64,000 nt of DNA from Methylophilaceae bacterium LSUCC0665 (GCA_024919215.1 CP103437.1:744001-808000), one strand, 5' to 3'; positions 27,355 to 37,748 are shown, counted from the first letter of the stretch. Notes: generated by a model from the letters alone, not told the origin. Translations and numbers: made by a program.

Positions 27355-28451
27355 TTATTATTTTTCTCAAAATCATTCATAAAGTTTAATAATTCTTCAA
27401 TACCTTCAATTGGCATAGCATTATAAATAGAAGCTCTAAGTCCGCCCACCAATCGATGGCCTTTTAACTGATATAGGCCAGCAGATTCTGCCTCCTCTAC
27501 AAACTTCATGGTTAATTCATCTTCCCTGATTCTGAAAGGAACATTCATTCTTGATCTATAATTATTATCAATTTCATTATAATAAAAATCAGAATTATCT
27601 ATATAATCATAAAGTAATTTTGATTTTTTAATGTTTAATTTTTCAATTTCATTTAGGCCACCACACCCAATCAGCCATTCAAAAACCAAACCTGCCATAT
27701 AAATACTATAAGTAGTCGGAGTATTAATCATTGAGTCATTTTCTGATTGGATCTTCCAATTATAAGTCGTAGGTGTATCTATTCTTGAACGATCAAGCAA
27801 TTCATCTCGAACGATTAAAATCGTTAAACCAGAAGGTCCTACGTTTTTTTGCGCCCCCGCATAAATGACTCCATATTTTGATATATCAACCTGTCTAGAT
27901 AAAATTGTTGAGGACATATCAACTACTAGGGGAACATCAATGCTTGGAGTATTAAAATACTCAACCCCATGAATTGTCTCGTTCTGACAAAAATGCACGT
28001 AACTGTCATTTTGTGAGAAATTCCAATCATTAAATTCTGGTGCTGACACATATTCTACAGATTCTGAGGATGCGGCTAAATTAATATTTTGAAAGGCAAG
28101 TGCATCATTGTAAGTTCTTTTGGACCAATATCCAGACACTACATAAGATGCAGTCCCGTTATTTAACAAATTCATTGGAACCATAAAATTTTGTGTGATT
28201 GCTCCACCTTGTAAAAATAAGATATGGTAATTTTTTGGTACTTGAAAAACTTTTCTTAAATCCTGTTCAGTTTTTCGAAAAATAGACATGTACTCTTTAC
28301 CACGATGAGACATTTCCATAACAGACATGCCTGTCTTGTTCCAATTAAGGAATTCAGCAGAAGCTTTTTTCATTACTTCTGATGGCAACATTGAAGGTCC
28401 AGCCGAAAAATTAAATTTACATGGATTCTTTGCTAAACTTTGATGACTCAC
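27351..28451 (-). CDS. serC: Phosphoserine aminotransferase
   Basis: A 366-residue class V PLP aminotransferase for serine synthesis and, in many bacteria, pyridoxine synthesis. The start [14 protein letters not shown] is the family signature, followed by [19 protein letters not shown], and the PLP lysine in [13 protein letters not shown]. Serine supply matters in a methylotroph because it connects to glycine and one-carbon folate pools. It overlaps both gyrA and pheA by four bases. Confidence 0.97.
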   Translation of the reverse strand: MSHQSLAKNPCKFNFSAGPSMLPSEVMKKASAEFLNWNKTGMSVMEMSHRGKEYMSIFRKTEQDLRKVFQVPKNYHILFLQGGAITQNFMVPMNLLNNGTASYVVSGYWSKRTYNDALAFQNINLAASSESVEYVSAPEFNDWNFSQNDSYVHFCQNETIHGVEYFNTPSIDVPLVVDMSSTILSRQVDISKYGVIYAGAQKNVGPSGLTILIVRDELLDRSRIDTPTTYNWKIQSENDSMINTPTTYSIYMAGLVFEWLIGCGGLNEIEKLNIKKSKLLYDYIDNSDFYYNEIDNNYRSRMNVPFRIREDELTMKFVEEAESAGLYQLKGHRLVGGLRASIYNAMPIEGIEELLNFMNDFEKNNK

Positions 28452-31015
28452 TGATCTATATCTCCCTCGTCTTCATCATGATGTTCGCTTTCAGCAACCT
28501 TCTCTAAACCTCTCAACTTCTCATCATCACCAAGATTAATAAGGGTAACTCCTTGGGTGGCGCGACCAAGCTCTCGAATTTCACTCACCCTGGTTCTGAT
28601 TAATACACCGCCTGTTGTAATTAACATTAATTCATCATGATCACCAACAAGCTTGGCTCCAACCACCTGGCCATTTCTGTCACTCACTTGGATTGCTTTA
28701 ACACCTTGAGTCCCTCTTCCAGATCTTCTAAATTCTGACAGCTGTGTTCTTTTTCCATAGCCATTTTCTGTTGCCACCATAACAGACTGTGCATCATTTT
28801 CGGCTATTAGCAATGATAGTACTTCACCACCATCAGTCAACTTCATACCTCTTACACCCCTAGCATTTCTTCCCATGCTTCTAACATCAGATTCACCAAA
28901 CCATACTGCTTTGCCGTGATTAGAAACTAAAACAACATCGTTTTCACCCTTGGTTATTCCAGCACCAATCAAATAATCCCCATTATCTAGCTTAATGGCA
29001 ATAATTCCAGATTTTCTTGGATTAGAGAAATCTGATAGAGGTGTTTTTTTAACAGTACCTTTTGCTGTCGCCATAAAGATATATTCATTATCAACAAACT
29101 CCTTGACTGTTAATATTGCATTAATTTTTTCTCCTGGCATTAATGGGAATAAGTTCACTATTGGTTTGCCACGACTAACTCTGCTTCCCTGAGGAACTTC
29201 ATAAACCTTCAACCAATAGACTTGTCCGCGACTTGAAAAACATAAAATATTATCGTGGGAATTCGCAACAAACATCTGATCAATAAAATCATCATCTTTT
29301 GTTGCAGTAGCCTGCTTACCTCGACCACCTCGTTTTTGAGCACGATAATCATCAAGTGCTTGAGCTTTAATATAACCAGTATGCGATAAAGTTACGACCA
29401 TATCTTGAGGTGCAATCAAATCCTCAATTGACAAATCCTCTGCATTTTCAACAATCTCACTGCGCCTATCATCACCGTATGCATCTTTAATTTCTGCAAG
29501 CTCAGTTTTTATAATAGTAGTTACTCGATCTGGTTTGTTAAGAATATCTATTAAATCGGCAATAACGTCCATTATTTCTTTATATTCATTAACAATCTTA
29601 TCTTGTTCAAGACCAGTCAATCTTTGTAGTCTCATTTGTAGAATTTCTTGTGCTTGAATGTCAGATAACTTATAACCATTTTCTTTTAAGCCATAAACTG
29701 ACAACAAACCCTCTGGTCTGTATTGTGTGGTATCACCCTTCTTCAGCATTGTTGACACAACGTTTGATTTCCACTCTCTTTGCATTAATTCAGTCTTTGC
29801 TTCTATTGGAGAAGGGGAAGATTTAATTATCTTAATCATCTCATCGACGTTCTCTAATGCTACCGCTAAACCCTCAAGAATATGTCCTCTGTCTCTAGCC
29901 TTTCTTAATTCAAAAACAGTTCTTCTTGTGATGACTTCTCGTCTATGATTTATAAAAGCATCAAGGACTTGTTTAAGATTTAACAGCTTTGGTTGACCGT
30001 CAATCAAAGCCACCATGTTAATTCCAAACGAATCTTGTAATTGAGTTTGTTTATAAAGATTATTTAAAACAACATCAGGTATTTCACCTCTTTTTAATTC
30101 AATAACAACTCTCATTCCTGATTTGTCTGACTCATCTCTTAAATCAGAAATTCCTTCAAGTTTTTTATCATTGACTAGTTCCGCAATTTTCTCGAGTAAG
30201 TTTTTCTTATTCACTTGATAAGGAAGTTCATCAATAATAATTGCCTCTCTCTTGCCCTTATCAGTTTCCTCAAAATGAGTTCTGGCACGCATTACCACTC
30301 TGCCACGTCCTGTTCTATATCCCTCCTTAATTCCAGAATTTCCATGAATAATTCCTGCCGTTGGAAAGTCTGGACCAGGAATAAAGTTCAGAAGCTCATC
30401 AATTGATATGTTTGGGTTATCAAGAATTTCAACGCAAGCGTTGATCACTTCAGTCAAATTATGAGGGGGAATATTCGTTGCCATCCCAACAGCAATACCA
30501 GAACTTCCATTAATCAGTAGATTTGGAATTCTGGTGGGCATAATTAATGGTTCATTTTCTGATCCATCATAGTTTGGCCCAAAATCTACAGTATCTTTGT
30601 CAATATCAGCGAGAAGTTCGTGTGATATCTTAGACATCCTAATTTCTGTATATCGCATGGCCGCTGCATTGTCTCCATCAATGGAACCAAAGTTACCTTG
30701 ACCGTCGACGAGCATATATCTCAAACTAAAATCTTGAGCCATCCTAACGATAGTGTCGTATGCGGCTGTATCACCATGTGGATGGTATTTACCAATTACA
30801 TCACCGACAATTCTTGCAGACTTTTTGTATGGTCGGTTATAACTATTGCTGAGTTCATGCATTGCGAACAAGACACGACGATGAACAGGTTTCAATCCAT
30901 CTCGAACATCAGGAAGTGCTCTACCTACGATAACGCTCATGGCGTAATCGAGATAGGATTTTTTCATTTCATCTTCAAGGCTTACAGGGAGTGTTTCTTT
31001 GGCAAATTGGTTCAT
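28448..31015 (-). CDS. gyrA: DNA gyrase subunit A
   Basis: An 855-residue type IIA topoisomerase subunit. The catalytic tyrosine is Tyr122 in AAMRYTEIR, with the breakage-reunion domain from [20 protein letters not shown]. The GyrA box RGGRGKQ lies near residue 560, followed by six beta-pinwheel repeats and an acidic tail. The quinolone region carries Thr83 and Asp87 (E. coli numbering coincides). It leads an operon with serC, pheA, hisC and aroF, an order typical of betaproteobacteria. Confidence 0.98.
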   Translation of the reverse strand: MNQFAKETLPVSLEDEMKKSYLDYAMSVIVGRALPDVRDGLKPVHRRVLFAMHELSNSYNRPYKKSARIVGDVIGKYHPHGDTAAYDTIVRMAQDFSLRYMLVDGQGNFGSIDGDNAAAMRYTEIRMSKISHELLADIDKDTVDFGPNYDGSENEPLIMPTRIPNLLINGSSGIAVGMATNIPPHNLTEVINACVEILDNPNISIDELLNFIPGPDFPTAGIIHGNSGIKEGYRTGRGRVVMRARTHFEETDKGKREAIIIDELPYQVNKKNLLEKIAELVNDKKLEGISDLRDESDKSGMRVVIELKRGEIPDVVLNNLYKQTQLQDSFGINMVALIDGQPKLLNLKQVLDAFINHRREVITRRTVFELRKARDRGHILEGLAVALENVDEMIKIIKSSPSPIEAKTELMQREWKSNVVSTMLKKGDTTQYRPEGLLSVYGLKENGYKLSDIQAQEILQMRLQRLTGLEQDKIVNEYKEIMDVIADLIDILNKPDRVTTIIKTELAEIKDAYGDDRRSEIVENAEDLSIEDLIAPQDMVVTLSHTGYIKAQALDDYRAQKRGGRGKQATATKDDDFIDQMFVANSHDNILCFSSRGQVYWLKVYEVPQGSRVSRGKPIVNLFPLMPGEKINAILTVKEFVDNEYIFMATAKGTVKKTPLSDFSNPRKSGIIAIKLDNGDYLIGAGITKGENDVVLVSNHGKAVWFGESDVRSMGRNARGVRGMKLTDGGEVLSLLIAENDAQSVMVATENGYGKRTQLSEFRRSGRGTQGVKAIQVSDRNGQVVGAKLVGDHDELMLITTGGVLIRTRVSEIRELGRATQGVTLINLGDDEKLRGLEKVAESEHHDEDEGDIDQ

Positions 31016-31052
31016 AATATTGACTATAAAATTAGTTATTTTACTTCATCAT

Positions 31053-31061
31053 ATTTTAGCA
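31053..31061 (-). promoter_or_regulatory. Possible gyrA promoter (extended -10)
   Basis: TGCTAAAAT on the minus strand joins a TG extension to a five-of-six -10, 37 bases upstream of the gyrA ATG. No good -35 is present. The 94-base gap between metZ and gyrA otherwise shows no gene or terminator hairpin. Confidence 0.35.
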
Positions 31062-31109
31062 TGGCTGTGCTTATTTATAGGGTGTTATTAGCTTTTAGAC
31101 TAAAGGTTT

Positions 31110-32273
31110 TTAAATGTTTAAATCTGAAATAATATCTTCAATATGTTCCAGACCAACAGCGATTCGAACTAAACCATCATCTATTCCAGCATCATTTCTT
31201 TGTTCCTGAGTTAGGCGAGAATGAGTGGTTGTTGCTGGATGAGTTATAGTTGTTTTTGTGTCACCTAAATTCGCTGTAATTGACATTAACTTTGTTTTAT
31301 TGATGACTTGCCATGCAGCTTTTTGTCCACCTTTGAGAACAAAAGATAAGACAGCGCCCCCGGAAGATTGTTGTGATAAGGCAATTTTATGCTGTGGATG
31401 GCTTTTTAAGCCAGGGTAGTAAACTTGTGTAATTTTTTTATTTTTTTCCAGATAAGTCGCTAACTTCATTGCGTTATCTGATTGTTGGTCCATTCTAATT
31501 TTTAATGTTTCCAAGCCTTTTAAAAATACCCAAGCATTAAAAGGACTAAGAGAAACACCTGTATTTCTTAAAAAAGTATAGATCTCATTCATTTGTCTTT
31601 TTTTGCCAAGGACAGCACCACCCAAACACCTTCCCTGCCCATCTAGATATTTTGTTGCTGAATGAATAATGATATCTGCACCGTGCTCGATAGGTTTTTG
31701 CAAAGCCGGTGTACAAAAACAATTATCAACAATTAATTTAACTTTTTTTGATTTAGCCAATTGCGATAATTTTTTTAAGTCTACAATTTCTGTTAATGGG
31801 TTTGATGGAGTTTCAATAAAATAAAATTTAGTATTTTTCGTTGTTGCTTCTTCCCAGCAATTTAAATCAGGTAGATCAACAAAGCTAATACTTAGTCCCC
31901 ACTTAGCTAAAAAATTATTGAACAATTGAACAGAAGTGCCAAAAATACTTTTGGATACAACCACATGATCTCCAGGTTTACAAAGGGCCATAAATGTAGC
32001 CAGAATTGCAGACATTCCAGAGGAAGTAGCAATACATTGCTCTGCACCTTCAAGTGATGCTAACCTTTCTTCAAAAGTTTTTACTGTTGGATTGGTAAAT
32101 CGACTGTAGACATTCCCTGGCTCCTCACCAGAAAAACGTTTTGCTGCCTCTTGTGCATTCTTAAAAACAAAACTTGATGTGAGAAATAGGCCTTCTGAAT
32201 GTTCTCCAAATTGAGATCGTTCAATTCCTGCTCGTACCGCATCAGTTTCAAAATTTTTATTTTTATTTTTCAT
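31110..32273 (-). CDS. metZ: O-succinylhomoserine sulfhydrylase
   Basis: A 387-residue Cys/Met-metabolism PLP enzyme that makes homocysteine from O-succinyl- (or O-acetyl-) homoserine and sulfide. The PLP lysine is in SATKYLDGQGRCLGGAVLG. Other landmarks are SRFTNPTVKTFEERLA and ETPSNPLTEIVD. It uses sulfide made by the cysDNHI pathway encoded 12 kb away. It has its own promoter and a SAM-II-like riboswitch in the leader, so it should be repressed when SAM is abundant. The best Shine-Dalgarno (GAGG) lies 19 bases before the ATG, within the 3' end of the riboswitch. Confidence 0.93.
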   Translation of the reverse strand: MKNKNKNFETDAVRAGIERSQFGEHSEGLFLTSSFVFKNAQEAAKRFSGEEPGNVYSRFTNPTVKTFEERLASLEGAEQCIATSSGMSAILATFMALCKPGDHVVVSKSIFGTSVQLFNNFLAKWGLSISFVDLPDLNCWEEATTKNTKFYFIETPSNPLTEIVDLKKLSQLAKSKKVKLIVDNCFCTPALQKPIEHGADIIIHSATKYLDGQGRCLGGAVLGKKRQMNEIYTFLRNTGVSLSPFNAWVFLKGLETLKIRMDQQSDNAMKLATYLEKNKKITQVYYPGLKSHPQHKIALSQQSSGGAVLSFVLKGGQKAAWQVINKTKLMSITANLGDTKTTITHPATTTHSRLTQEQRNDAGIDDGLVRIAVGLEHIEDIISDLNI

Positions 32274-32290
32274 AACTCTGTTTAACAGAA

Positions 32291-32346
32291 TTCCTCAGTT
32301 TAGCTAAATTATGTTTGCGCTAGCAAGCTGGTGCAAATCAACGCGA
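32291..32346 (-). ncRNA. SAM-II-class riboswitch upstream of metZ
   Basis: This 56-base leader follows the SAM-II layout. P1 is GCGUU (32344-32340) with AGCGC. The conserved UGAUUU comes next, then CCAGCUUGC in the position of the P2 strand, then an A-rich linker, and finally UAGCUAAA. Loop CAG (32330-32328) can pair with CUG (32298-32296), immediately before GAGGA, giving the pseudoknot that hides the ribosome binding site. I compare it from memory with the known environmental metX SAM-II RNA, which has the same order and nearly the same spacing. The SAM-V class shares the fold, but its usual GUAC pairing is not seen. Expected action: SAM binding lowers metZ translation. Confidence 0.82.
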
Positions 32347-32350
32347 AGAC

Positions 32351-32379
32351 ATTATCTAAAAAAAAATTATGCAGGTCAA
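32351..32379 (-). promoter_or_regulatory. metZ promoter
   Basis: TTGACC (-35, 32374-32379), a 17-base spacer, GATAAT (-10, 32351-32356). Each box matches five of six consensus bases. It lies directly after the purF stop codon, and predicted initiation is at about 32344, exactly the first paired base of riboswitch P1. Confidence 0.75.
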
Positions 32380-33933
32380 CTAAAGCTCAAGGACTTCATC
32401 AACGTTGTCGTTATCTTCGTTCGTGATTAAATTTAAATCAAGTTGTGTAATTGAGTTTTTTGGTTTGAAATTTGCTGATGAATCTGCTCTTACTGACTCA
32501 ATCAAGTTAAGATAATTTTCATCAATGTCATCGGTAACGTAACGACCATCAAAACATGATGCGTCAAACTCAGTCAATTCTTTATTTTCTTTGGTCACAT
32601 TCTTTTTTAGAGCGTCTAACTCTTGATATATCACACCATCAGCACCTATTTCTTCACAGATTTCAGCCTCGGACCTATCGAAAGCAATTAGTTCATTACG
32701 AGAAGGCATATCAATCCCATATACATTTGGATATTTTACAGGTGGCGCAGCAGAGGCTAGAAAAACTTTTTTAGCGCCAGCATCACGCGCCATTTCAACA
32801 ATTTCTTTTGATGTAGTTCCTCTAACAATTGAATCATCAATCAATAAAACACTTTTTCCTTTAAATTCAATTGCTATTGGATTTAACTTTTGCCTGACTG
32901 ATTTTTTTCTTATCGCTTGACCAGGCATGATGAATGTTCGACCTATATATCTATTTTTAACAAATCCTTCTTTAAAATCTGTTTTTAACTTTTGGGCAAC
33001 TTGCAAAGCTGTTGGTCGGCTTGTGTCAGGAATTGGGATTACTACGTCGATCCTTTCATCTTTTAAAGATGATTTGATTTTTTCAGCTAATGTTTCACCC
33101 ATATTTAGACGTGTTTGATAAACTGAAACCCCATCGATGACCGAATCAGGTCTTGCCAGGTATACGTACTCAAATATACAAGGGCTAATTTTTTTATCAC
33201 TAACACATTTTTTAGAATAAAAATTTCCATCAAGATCAATAAATATTGCTTCACCCGGCTCCACATCTCTCAATAATTCAAAACCTAATACATCTAAAGC
33301 TACACTTTCTGAGGCGACAATATATTCCGGACCCTCACCCATTTCTCTTTTACCGATAACCAGCGGTCTAATGCCATGAGGATCTCTAAAAGCAAGCAAG
33401 CCAAAGTTTGCAATCATCGATACAACCGCAAAAGCGCCACTACATCTTCTATACAAAGAGGTTACAGCATCAAAAATCAAATCCGTTGTTAGCACACTTT
33501 TTTTTGATGAGTCGACAAGCTCATGAGCTAGCACGTTTATGAGAACCTCAGAATCAGAATTGGTATTGATATGTCTTAAATCTTGTTTAAACATATCTTG
33601 TTTTAGTTTATTAGAGTTAGTTAAATTACCATTATGTCCAAGAACAATTCCATAGGGTGAGTTGACATAAAATGGCTGAGCTTCAGCTGCAGATGAAGAT
33701 CCAGCTGTCGGATATCTAACATGTGCTATTCCAGCATTTCCAATCAAATTTCTCATGTGACGGGTCTGAAACACATCTTTTACAAGCCCATTATTTTTAT
33801 GCATGTAAAATCTATTACCATCTGTCGTAACAATTCCAGCCGCATCTTGACCCCTATGCTGCAATACTAAAAGTCCATCATATAACATCTGATTGACAGA
33901 ATTATTAGATACAATTCCAATCACTCCACACAT
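32380..33933 (-). CDS. purF: Amidophosphoribosyltransferase
   Basis: A 517-residue enzyme for the first step of purine synthesis, transferring glutamine amide nitrogen to PRPP. After Met removal, Cys2 (MCGVIGIV) is the N-terminal nucleophile of the glutaminase domain. The C-terminal transferase has the PRPP loop VLLIDDSIVRGTTSKE. The last 40 or so residues are acidic and variable. It shares one base with cvpA upstream (TAATG) and ends the nineteen-gene cluster; the metZ promoter begins at its stop codon. Confidence 0.97.
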   Translation of the reverse strand: MCGVIGIVSNNSVNQMLYDGLLVLQHRGQDAAGIVTTDGNRFYMHKNNGLVKDVFQTRHMRNLIGNAGIAHVRYPTAGSSSAAEAQPFYVNSPYGIVLGHNGNLTNSNKLKQDMFKQDLRHINTNSDSEVLINVLAHELVDSSKKSVLTTDLIFDAVTSLYRRCSGAFAVVSMIANFGLLAFRDPHGIRPLVIGKREMGEGPEYIVASESVALDVLGFELLRDVEPGEAIFIDLDGNFYSKKCVSDKKISPCIFEYVYLARPDSVIDGVSVYQTRLNMGETLAEKIKSSLKDERIDVVIPIPDTSRPTALQVAQKLKTDFKEGFVKNRYIGRTFIMPGQAIRKKSVRQKLNPIAIEFKGKSVLLIDDSIVRGTTSKEIVEMARDAGAKKVFLASAAPPVKYPNVYGIDMPSRNELIAFDRSEAEICEEIGADGVIYQELDALKKNVTKENKELTEFDASCFDGRYVTDDIDENYLNLIESVRADSSANFKPKNSITQLDLNLITNEDNDNVDEVLEL

Positions 33934-34448
33934 TAGATGAGCTCCTCACTTATAACTGCATAATCATATTCTACATTGGTAGACTGATAATTTGGTAAAT
34001 ACTCTAAAACAAATGAAAATATAGGCTCTAAAATAGGTATGAGTGAGGATTCATTACTATCTATTAAATTTATAAAAGGAATAAGTTGATTGAGGTATAG
34101 AATCACTAAAACTATCATTAAACCTCTTGCCATACCAAACACAAACCCAAAAAATCTATTCAAAATTGAAAGTCCTACAAGCTTTAAAACTTTACTAACC
34201 AATTTTATTAATAATGAAGTCAATATTAGAGTAGAAACAAATATTAAAATAAAAGCAGAAATAATTAAGAAATCAGACTTATTTTCAATTGGTACAATAT
34301 TTGCCAAAGAGTTATCAAAGTTAGATGCAAGGTAAAAAGATAAAACTAAACCGGTAAGCGATAAGACTTCTTTAATAAATCCTCGATAAAGACCATAAAT
34401 TGAGGAAACGATTAATAACGTTAAGATAAAATAATCGAATGGGCTCAT
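33933..34448 (-). CDS. cvpA: CvpA family membrane protein
   Basis: A 171-residue inner-membrane protein with four predicted helices and the family N-terminus DYFILTLLIVSSIYGLYRGF. The conserved segment LNRFFGFVFGMARGLMIVLV is present. In E. coli CvpA is needed for colicin V production and purF expression, and it is involved in envelope stress resistance; its exact activity is unknown. The cvpA-purF pair is conserved. It overlaps the SPOR-domain gene by four bases. Confidence 0.9.
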   Translation of the reverse strand: MSPFDYFILTLLIVSSIYGLYRGFIKEVLSLTGLVLSFYLASNFDNSLANIVPIENKSDFLIISAFILIFVSTLILTSLLIKLVSKVLKLVGLSILNRFFGFVFGMARGLMIVLVILYLNQLIPFINLIDSNESSLIPILEPIFSFVLEYLPNYQSTNVEYDYAVISEELI

Positions 34449-34903
34449 GAATTATTTTTTTTTATAATCCCGCTAAATTTATTAGATTTTAAAATCTCGA
34501 GAGCGTTTTCTGCCTCACTGTAAGACGCAAAACCTCCTGTTTTAACTCGAAACATTTTTTTTCCATCTAATTCAACAGTCTCCAGTGTGCAATCAATTCC
34601 AAAAGATTGAATGGATGATAAAAGATCTGAGGTTTTTTCTTTATCTGAAAATATACCTATTTGGATAAAAAAACTATCCATTTCAAAAATTTCAGATGAA
34701 AGGGCAACATCATTATTATTGTTACTGTCACCTTCATCGACAAATGATATCTTGATATTTTGATTGTTTATTATTGAGCGATCTTCAAGAAAAAAATAAG
34801 ATAAAATTAGTAAACTTATTAATATTATTAAGGCACCTAATAATCTTTTTTTTGCTTTTTTTAGCTGAATGGCTTCTGAGAAAGGATCTTCATTACTCGG
34901 CAT
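34445..34903 (-). CDS. dedD: SPOR-domain protein, DedD-like
   Basis: A 152-residue bitopic inner-membrane protein. A short cytoplasmic lysine-rich N-terminus is followed by one helix (about residues 21-40), a low-complexity periplasmic linker, and a C-terminal SPOR domain (from about 75, FFIQIGIFSDKEKTSDLL). SPOR domains bind denuded glycan at the division septum. I chose the ATG at 34903 because GAGGG lies five bases before it and the upstream ATG at 34924 would read deep into folC. Position between folC and cvpA is the usual dedD site. Confidence 0.85.
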   Translation of the reverse strand: MPSNEDPFSEAIQLKKAKKRLLGALIILISLLILSYFFLEDRSIINNQNIKISFVDEGDSNNNNDVALSSEIFEMDSFFIQIGIFSDKEKTSDLLSSIQSFGIDCTLETVELDGKKMFRVKTGGFASYSEAENALEILKSNKFSGIIKKNNS

Positions 34904-36101
34904 AATTACCCTCAAAAATCTCACTGATTACATAAAAACTTCCGAACACAATAATTCTATCATCATTTGTAGCCTTCTTTAATGCTAATTCATAAGCTTT
35001 CTTAATAGAATCTGTAGTTTCAAAAATAAAATTATTTTTTTCTAGGTTATTTTCAATAAAAGTTATTTTTTGTGCTCTTGGGTTATTAAGCTCTGCAACC
35101 AACCATTCGAACTTACAAGTTAAATCTGAAAATAATTTGAGAATTGACGACAAATCTTTATCTTTCAATATAGAAAACACAAAGTAAGTTTTTTTATTGC
35201 TTAACTCTAATAATGACTGAACTAGATTTTTTACGCTATCAAAGTTATGTGCTACATCGATAAAAATTTCTGGTTTTTTAGAAATTCTATTAAATCTTCC
35301 AAAAAAATTTTGATGCAACAAATCTTCTCTTAATTTGGAAATTAAGCTACACATCCCTAGTTGTTGTAAGGTGAAAATTGCACAAGAAAGATTCTTTTGT
35401 TGCACATAAGTTAAATGATTCTTATCAAATGGAATAATGTTACTGTCAAAATCTTTATTAAAAAAATAGGGTTGTGCATTAATTTCTAAAGCTTGTTTTT
35501 TTAAAATATCAACACAATGCTCCTCCCCTATAACACAGGGTTTATTTGTCCTCATTACCCCTGATTTTTCAACTGCGATATCCTCTAATGTTTCGCCTAA
35601 AAATTCTGTATGATCTAGTCCAATTGAAGTTATTACAGAAATATCAGGTTCAAAAGCATTGACTGCATCAAGACGTCCACCTAAGCCGACTTCCAAAATA
35701 GCTATGTCAATATTATGCTTCTCAAATATAAATATAGTAGCTAAAGTCGTGATCTCAAAGAAAGTAAGTTTGTCGCTATTTTCAAAGCCTAAAATATATT
35801 GCAATGCTTCTAAAATTTCAGACTCAAAACATTTTTTATTATTTATTACAATTCTTTCATTGAAATCAAAAAAATGAGGTGATGTATATAGGCCAATCTT
35901 GGAATTACTATGCAATAAAATTTGGTTAATATAAAAACATACACTGCCTTTTCCATTAGTTCCTGCAACAGTAATGATTTTAAATTTAGGATCCAAGCAT
36001 AATTTTTGTTTGAATTCCTGAATTCTTTTTAATGACAAATCAATTGGATTGCTGTGCCGAGTCTCCAAACTTTGGAGGAGGAGATTTAACTTTTCTTTCA
36101 A
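34893..36101 (-). CDS. folC: Folylpolyglutamate synthase/dihydrofolate synthase
   Basis: A 402-residue Mur-ligase-fold enzyme that adds glutamate to dihydropteroate and to folates, needed to retain folate coenzymes. The P-loop is VAGTNGKGSVCFY near residue 45. Also present are GLYTSPHFFDFNERI, EVGLGGRLDAVNAFEPD and ITSIGLDHTEFLG, all typical. Slightly short for the family. In a methylotroph, polyglutamylated THF is the carrier used by Fhs. It lies between accD and dedD with overlap on the dedD side. Confidence 0.95.
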   Translation of the reverse strand: MKEKLNLLLQSLETRHSNPIDLSLKRIQEFKQKLCLDPKFKIITVAGTNGKGSVCFYINQILLHSNSKIGLYTSPHFFDFNERIVINNKKCFESEILEALQYILGFENSDKLTFFEITTLATIFIFEKHNIDIAILEVGLGGRLDAVNAFEPDISVITSIGLDHTEFLGETLEDIAVEKSGVMRTNKPCVIGEEHCVDILKKQALEINAQPYFFNKDFDSNIIPFDKNHLTYVQQKNLSCAIFTLQQLGMCSLISKLREDLLHQNFFGRFNRISKKPEIFIDVAHNFDSVKNLVQSLLELSNKKTYFVFSILKDKDLSSILKLFSDLTCKFEWLVAELNNPRAQKITFIENNLEKNNFIFETTDSIKKAYELALKKATNDDRIIVFGSFYVISEIFEGNYAE

Positions 36102-36104
36102 AGA

Positions 36105-36956
36105 TTATTTATGCAGTTTGGTGATTATATTTACAAGCGATTTTCGCATTTCTCTTCGATCCACAATAAAATCAATTGCGCCATGTTCTAATAAAAATTC
36201 TGCTCTTTGAAATCCAGCTGGTAATTTTTCTCTAACAGTCTGTTCAATCACTCGTGGTCCAGCAAAACCAATTAAGGCATTTGGTTCGGCAATAATAATA
36301 TCTCCCAACATGGCAAAACTTGCTGAGACACCGCCCATAGTTGGATCAGTTAAAATTGAAATAAATGGAATTTTCTCTTTACTTAACTTAGTTAATGCTG
36401 CGCTTGTTTTCGCCATTTGCATTAAAGAAAAAAGGCCTTCTTGCATCCTTGCTCCACCACTCGATGAAAAACAAAGGAATGGGGTTTTATTTTCGATAGC
36501 AAAATCAATGGCTCGAACAAATTTTTCACCAACCACCGAACCCATTGAGCCACCCATAAAGGAAAATTCAAATGCAGCAGCTGTAATATTTAACGACTCA
36601 ATTTTCCCATTAATAACTATCAGTGCATCTGCGGTTTTATATTTATCTTGTGCCTCTTTTAGTTTTTCATTATAGGGTTTTGAGTCAACAAACCTAAGAG
36701 GGTCTTTGGGTAAAATGTCTGTAAAAATTTCACGTTGCCCAATTGAGTCAAATAATAGTTTTAATCTTTCTCTGGCAGGTAGTCTATGATGATGGTCACA
36801 CTTTGGACACACATAAAGATTTTTTTCTAGATCGCTATTGTAAAGAGCTGTTTGACATGAATTACACTTGTGCCAAACGCCATCTGGAACTCTTTTTTTT
36901 ACAGTACCGACAATTTTTTTTATTTTTGGAGGAATAACATTTTTTAACCAACTCAT
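36105..36956 (-). CDS. accD: Acetyl-CoA carboxylase carboxyltransferase subunit beta
   Basis: A 283-residue subunit that, with AccA, moves carboxyl from biotin to acetyl-CoA to make malonyl-CoA. The N-terminal zinc ribbon has paired cysteines: [12 protein letters not shown] and [12 protein letters not shown]. The crotonase-fold region includes [21 protein letters not shown] and [15 protein letters not shown], forming the oxyanion site. Its start directly follows the trpA stop. Confidence 0.97.
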   Translation of the reverse strand: MSWLKNVIPPKIKKIVGTVKKRVPDGVWHKCNSCQTALYNSDLEKNLYVCPKCDHHHRLPARERLKLLFDSIGQREIFTDILPKDPLRFVDSKPYNEKLKEAQDKYKTADALIVINGKIESLNITAAAFEFSFMGGSMGSVVGEKFVRAIDFAIENKTPFLCFSSSGGARMQEGLFSLMQMAKTSAALTKLSKEKIPFISILTDPTMGGVSASFAMLGDIIIAEPNALIGFAGPRVIEQTVREKLPAGFQRAEFLLEHGAIDFIVDRREMRKSLVNIITKLHK

Positions 36957-37748
36957 TTAAATGGCCTCACGGATAGATTTAATAATCTTTGCAATATTCT
37001 CTAACATATTATTTTCATCTGATTTTTCAATCTCTTGGATAATTCTACTACCAATAACAATAGCATCTGAAAAACTAGCCACAGCTTTTGCTGTTTCTGG
37101 ATCTCTCACCCCAAAACCAACACCCACAGGTAAATCTGATAGCGATTTAATTTCAGCTACACGATGTTTTACTTGATCAATATCTATATTTTGAGCTCCA
37201 GTAACACCTTTTAAAGACACATAGTATAAAAAACCTGTAGCTTGTTTAATGATTTGTTGAATTCTTTCCTTCTCTGTTGTGGGTGCTAACAAAAAAATAG
37301 CATCAATATCATTCTCCTTAAGTTTAGCAACATACTCTTTTGACTCCTCTGGAGGGTAGTCAACAGTAATGATTCCATCCACATCAGCCTCTTTGCACAA
37401 TCTTAAAAACTCGTCAAATCCAATGGCCTCAATAGGGTTCGCATAACCCATGAGTATTAAGGGTGTATTTTGATCCTTACCTCTAAACTCTTTTGCAATT
37501 TCAAATGTTTTTCTTATTCCAACATGATTTGCCAGCGCTCTTTCACTTGCTCTTTGAATCACAGGACCATCCGCCATTGGATCAGAAAATGGAATTCCTA
37601 GCTCAATCATATCTGCACCTGACTCTACAAGCTGATGAAGAATTTTTTTTGTCATTTCAACAGATGGATCACCTGCAGTAATGAAAGGAATTAATGCTTT
37701 TTTATTTTTAGACTTTAATAATGAAAATGTTTTTGTGATTCTACTCAT
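36957..37748 (-). CDS. trpA: Tryptophan synthase alpha subunit
   Basis: A 263-residue TIM barrel that cleaves indole-3-glycerol phosphate to indole and glyceraldehyde 3-phosphate. Catalytic residues fall in DMIELGIPFSDPMADGPVIQ (Glu) and DGIITVDYPPEE (Asp). The phosphate site is in VGVGFGVRDPETAKAVA. It forms a complex with TrpB, whose gene is four bases upstream. Confidence 0.97.
   Translation of the reverse strand: MSRITKTFSLLKSKNKKALIPFITAGDPSVEMTKKILHQLVESGADMIELGIPFSDPMADGPVIQRASERALANHVGIRKTFEIAKEFRGKDQNTPLILMGYANPIEAIGFDEFLRLCKEADVDGIITVDYPPEESKEYVAKLKENDIDAIFLLAPTTEKERIQQIIKQATGFLYYVSLKGVTGAQNIDIDQVKHRVAEIKSLSDLPVGVGFGVRDPETAKAVASFSDAIVIGSRIIQEIEKSDENNMLENIAKIIKSIREAI

Noticed and set aside
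30698-31132. A 144-codon plus-strand frame crossing the gyrA start
   Set aside because: Most of it is antisense to the conserved N-terminus of GyrA; no family features and no ribosome site.
36310-36675. A 121-codon plus-strand frame
   Set aside because: Antisense shadow of accD; its hydrophobic composition comes from reading the opposite strand.
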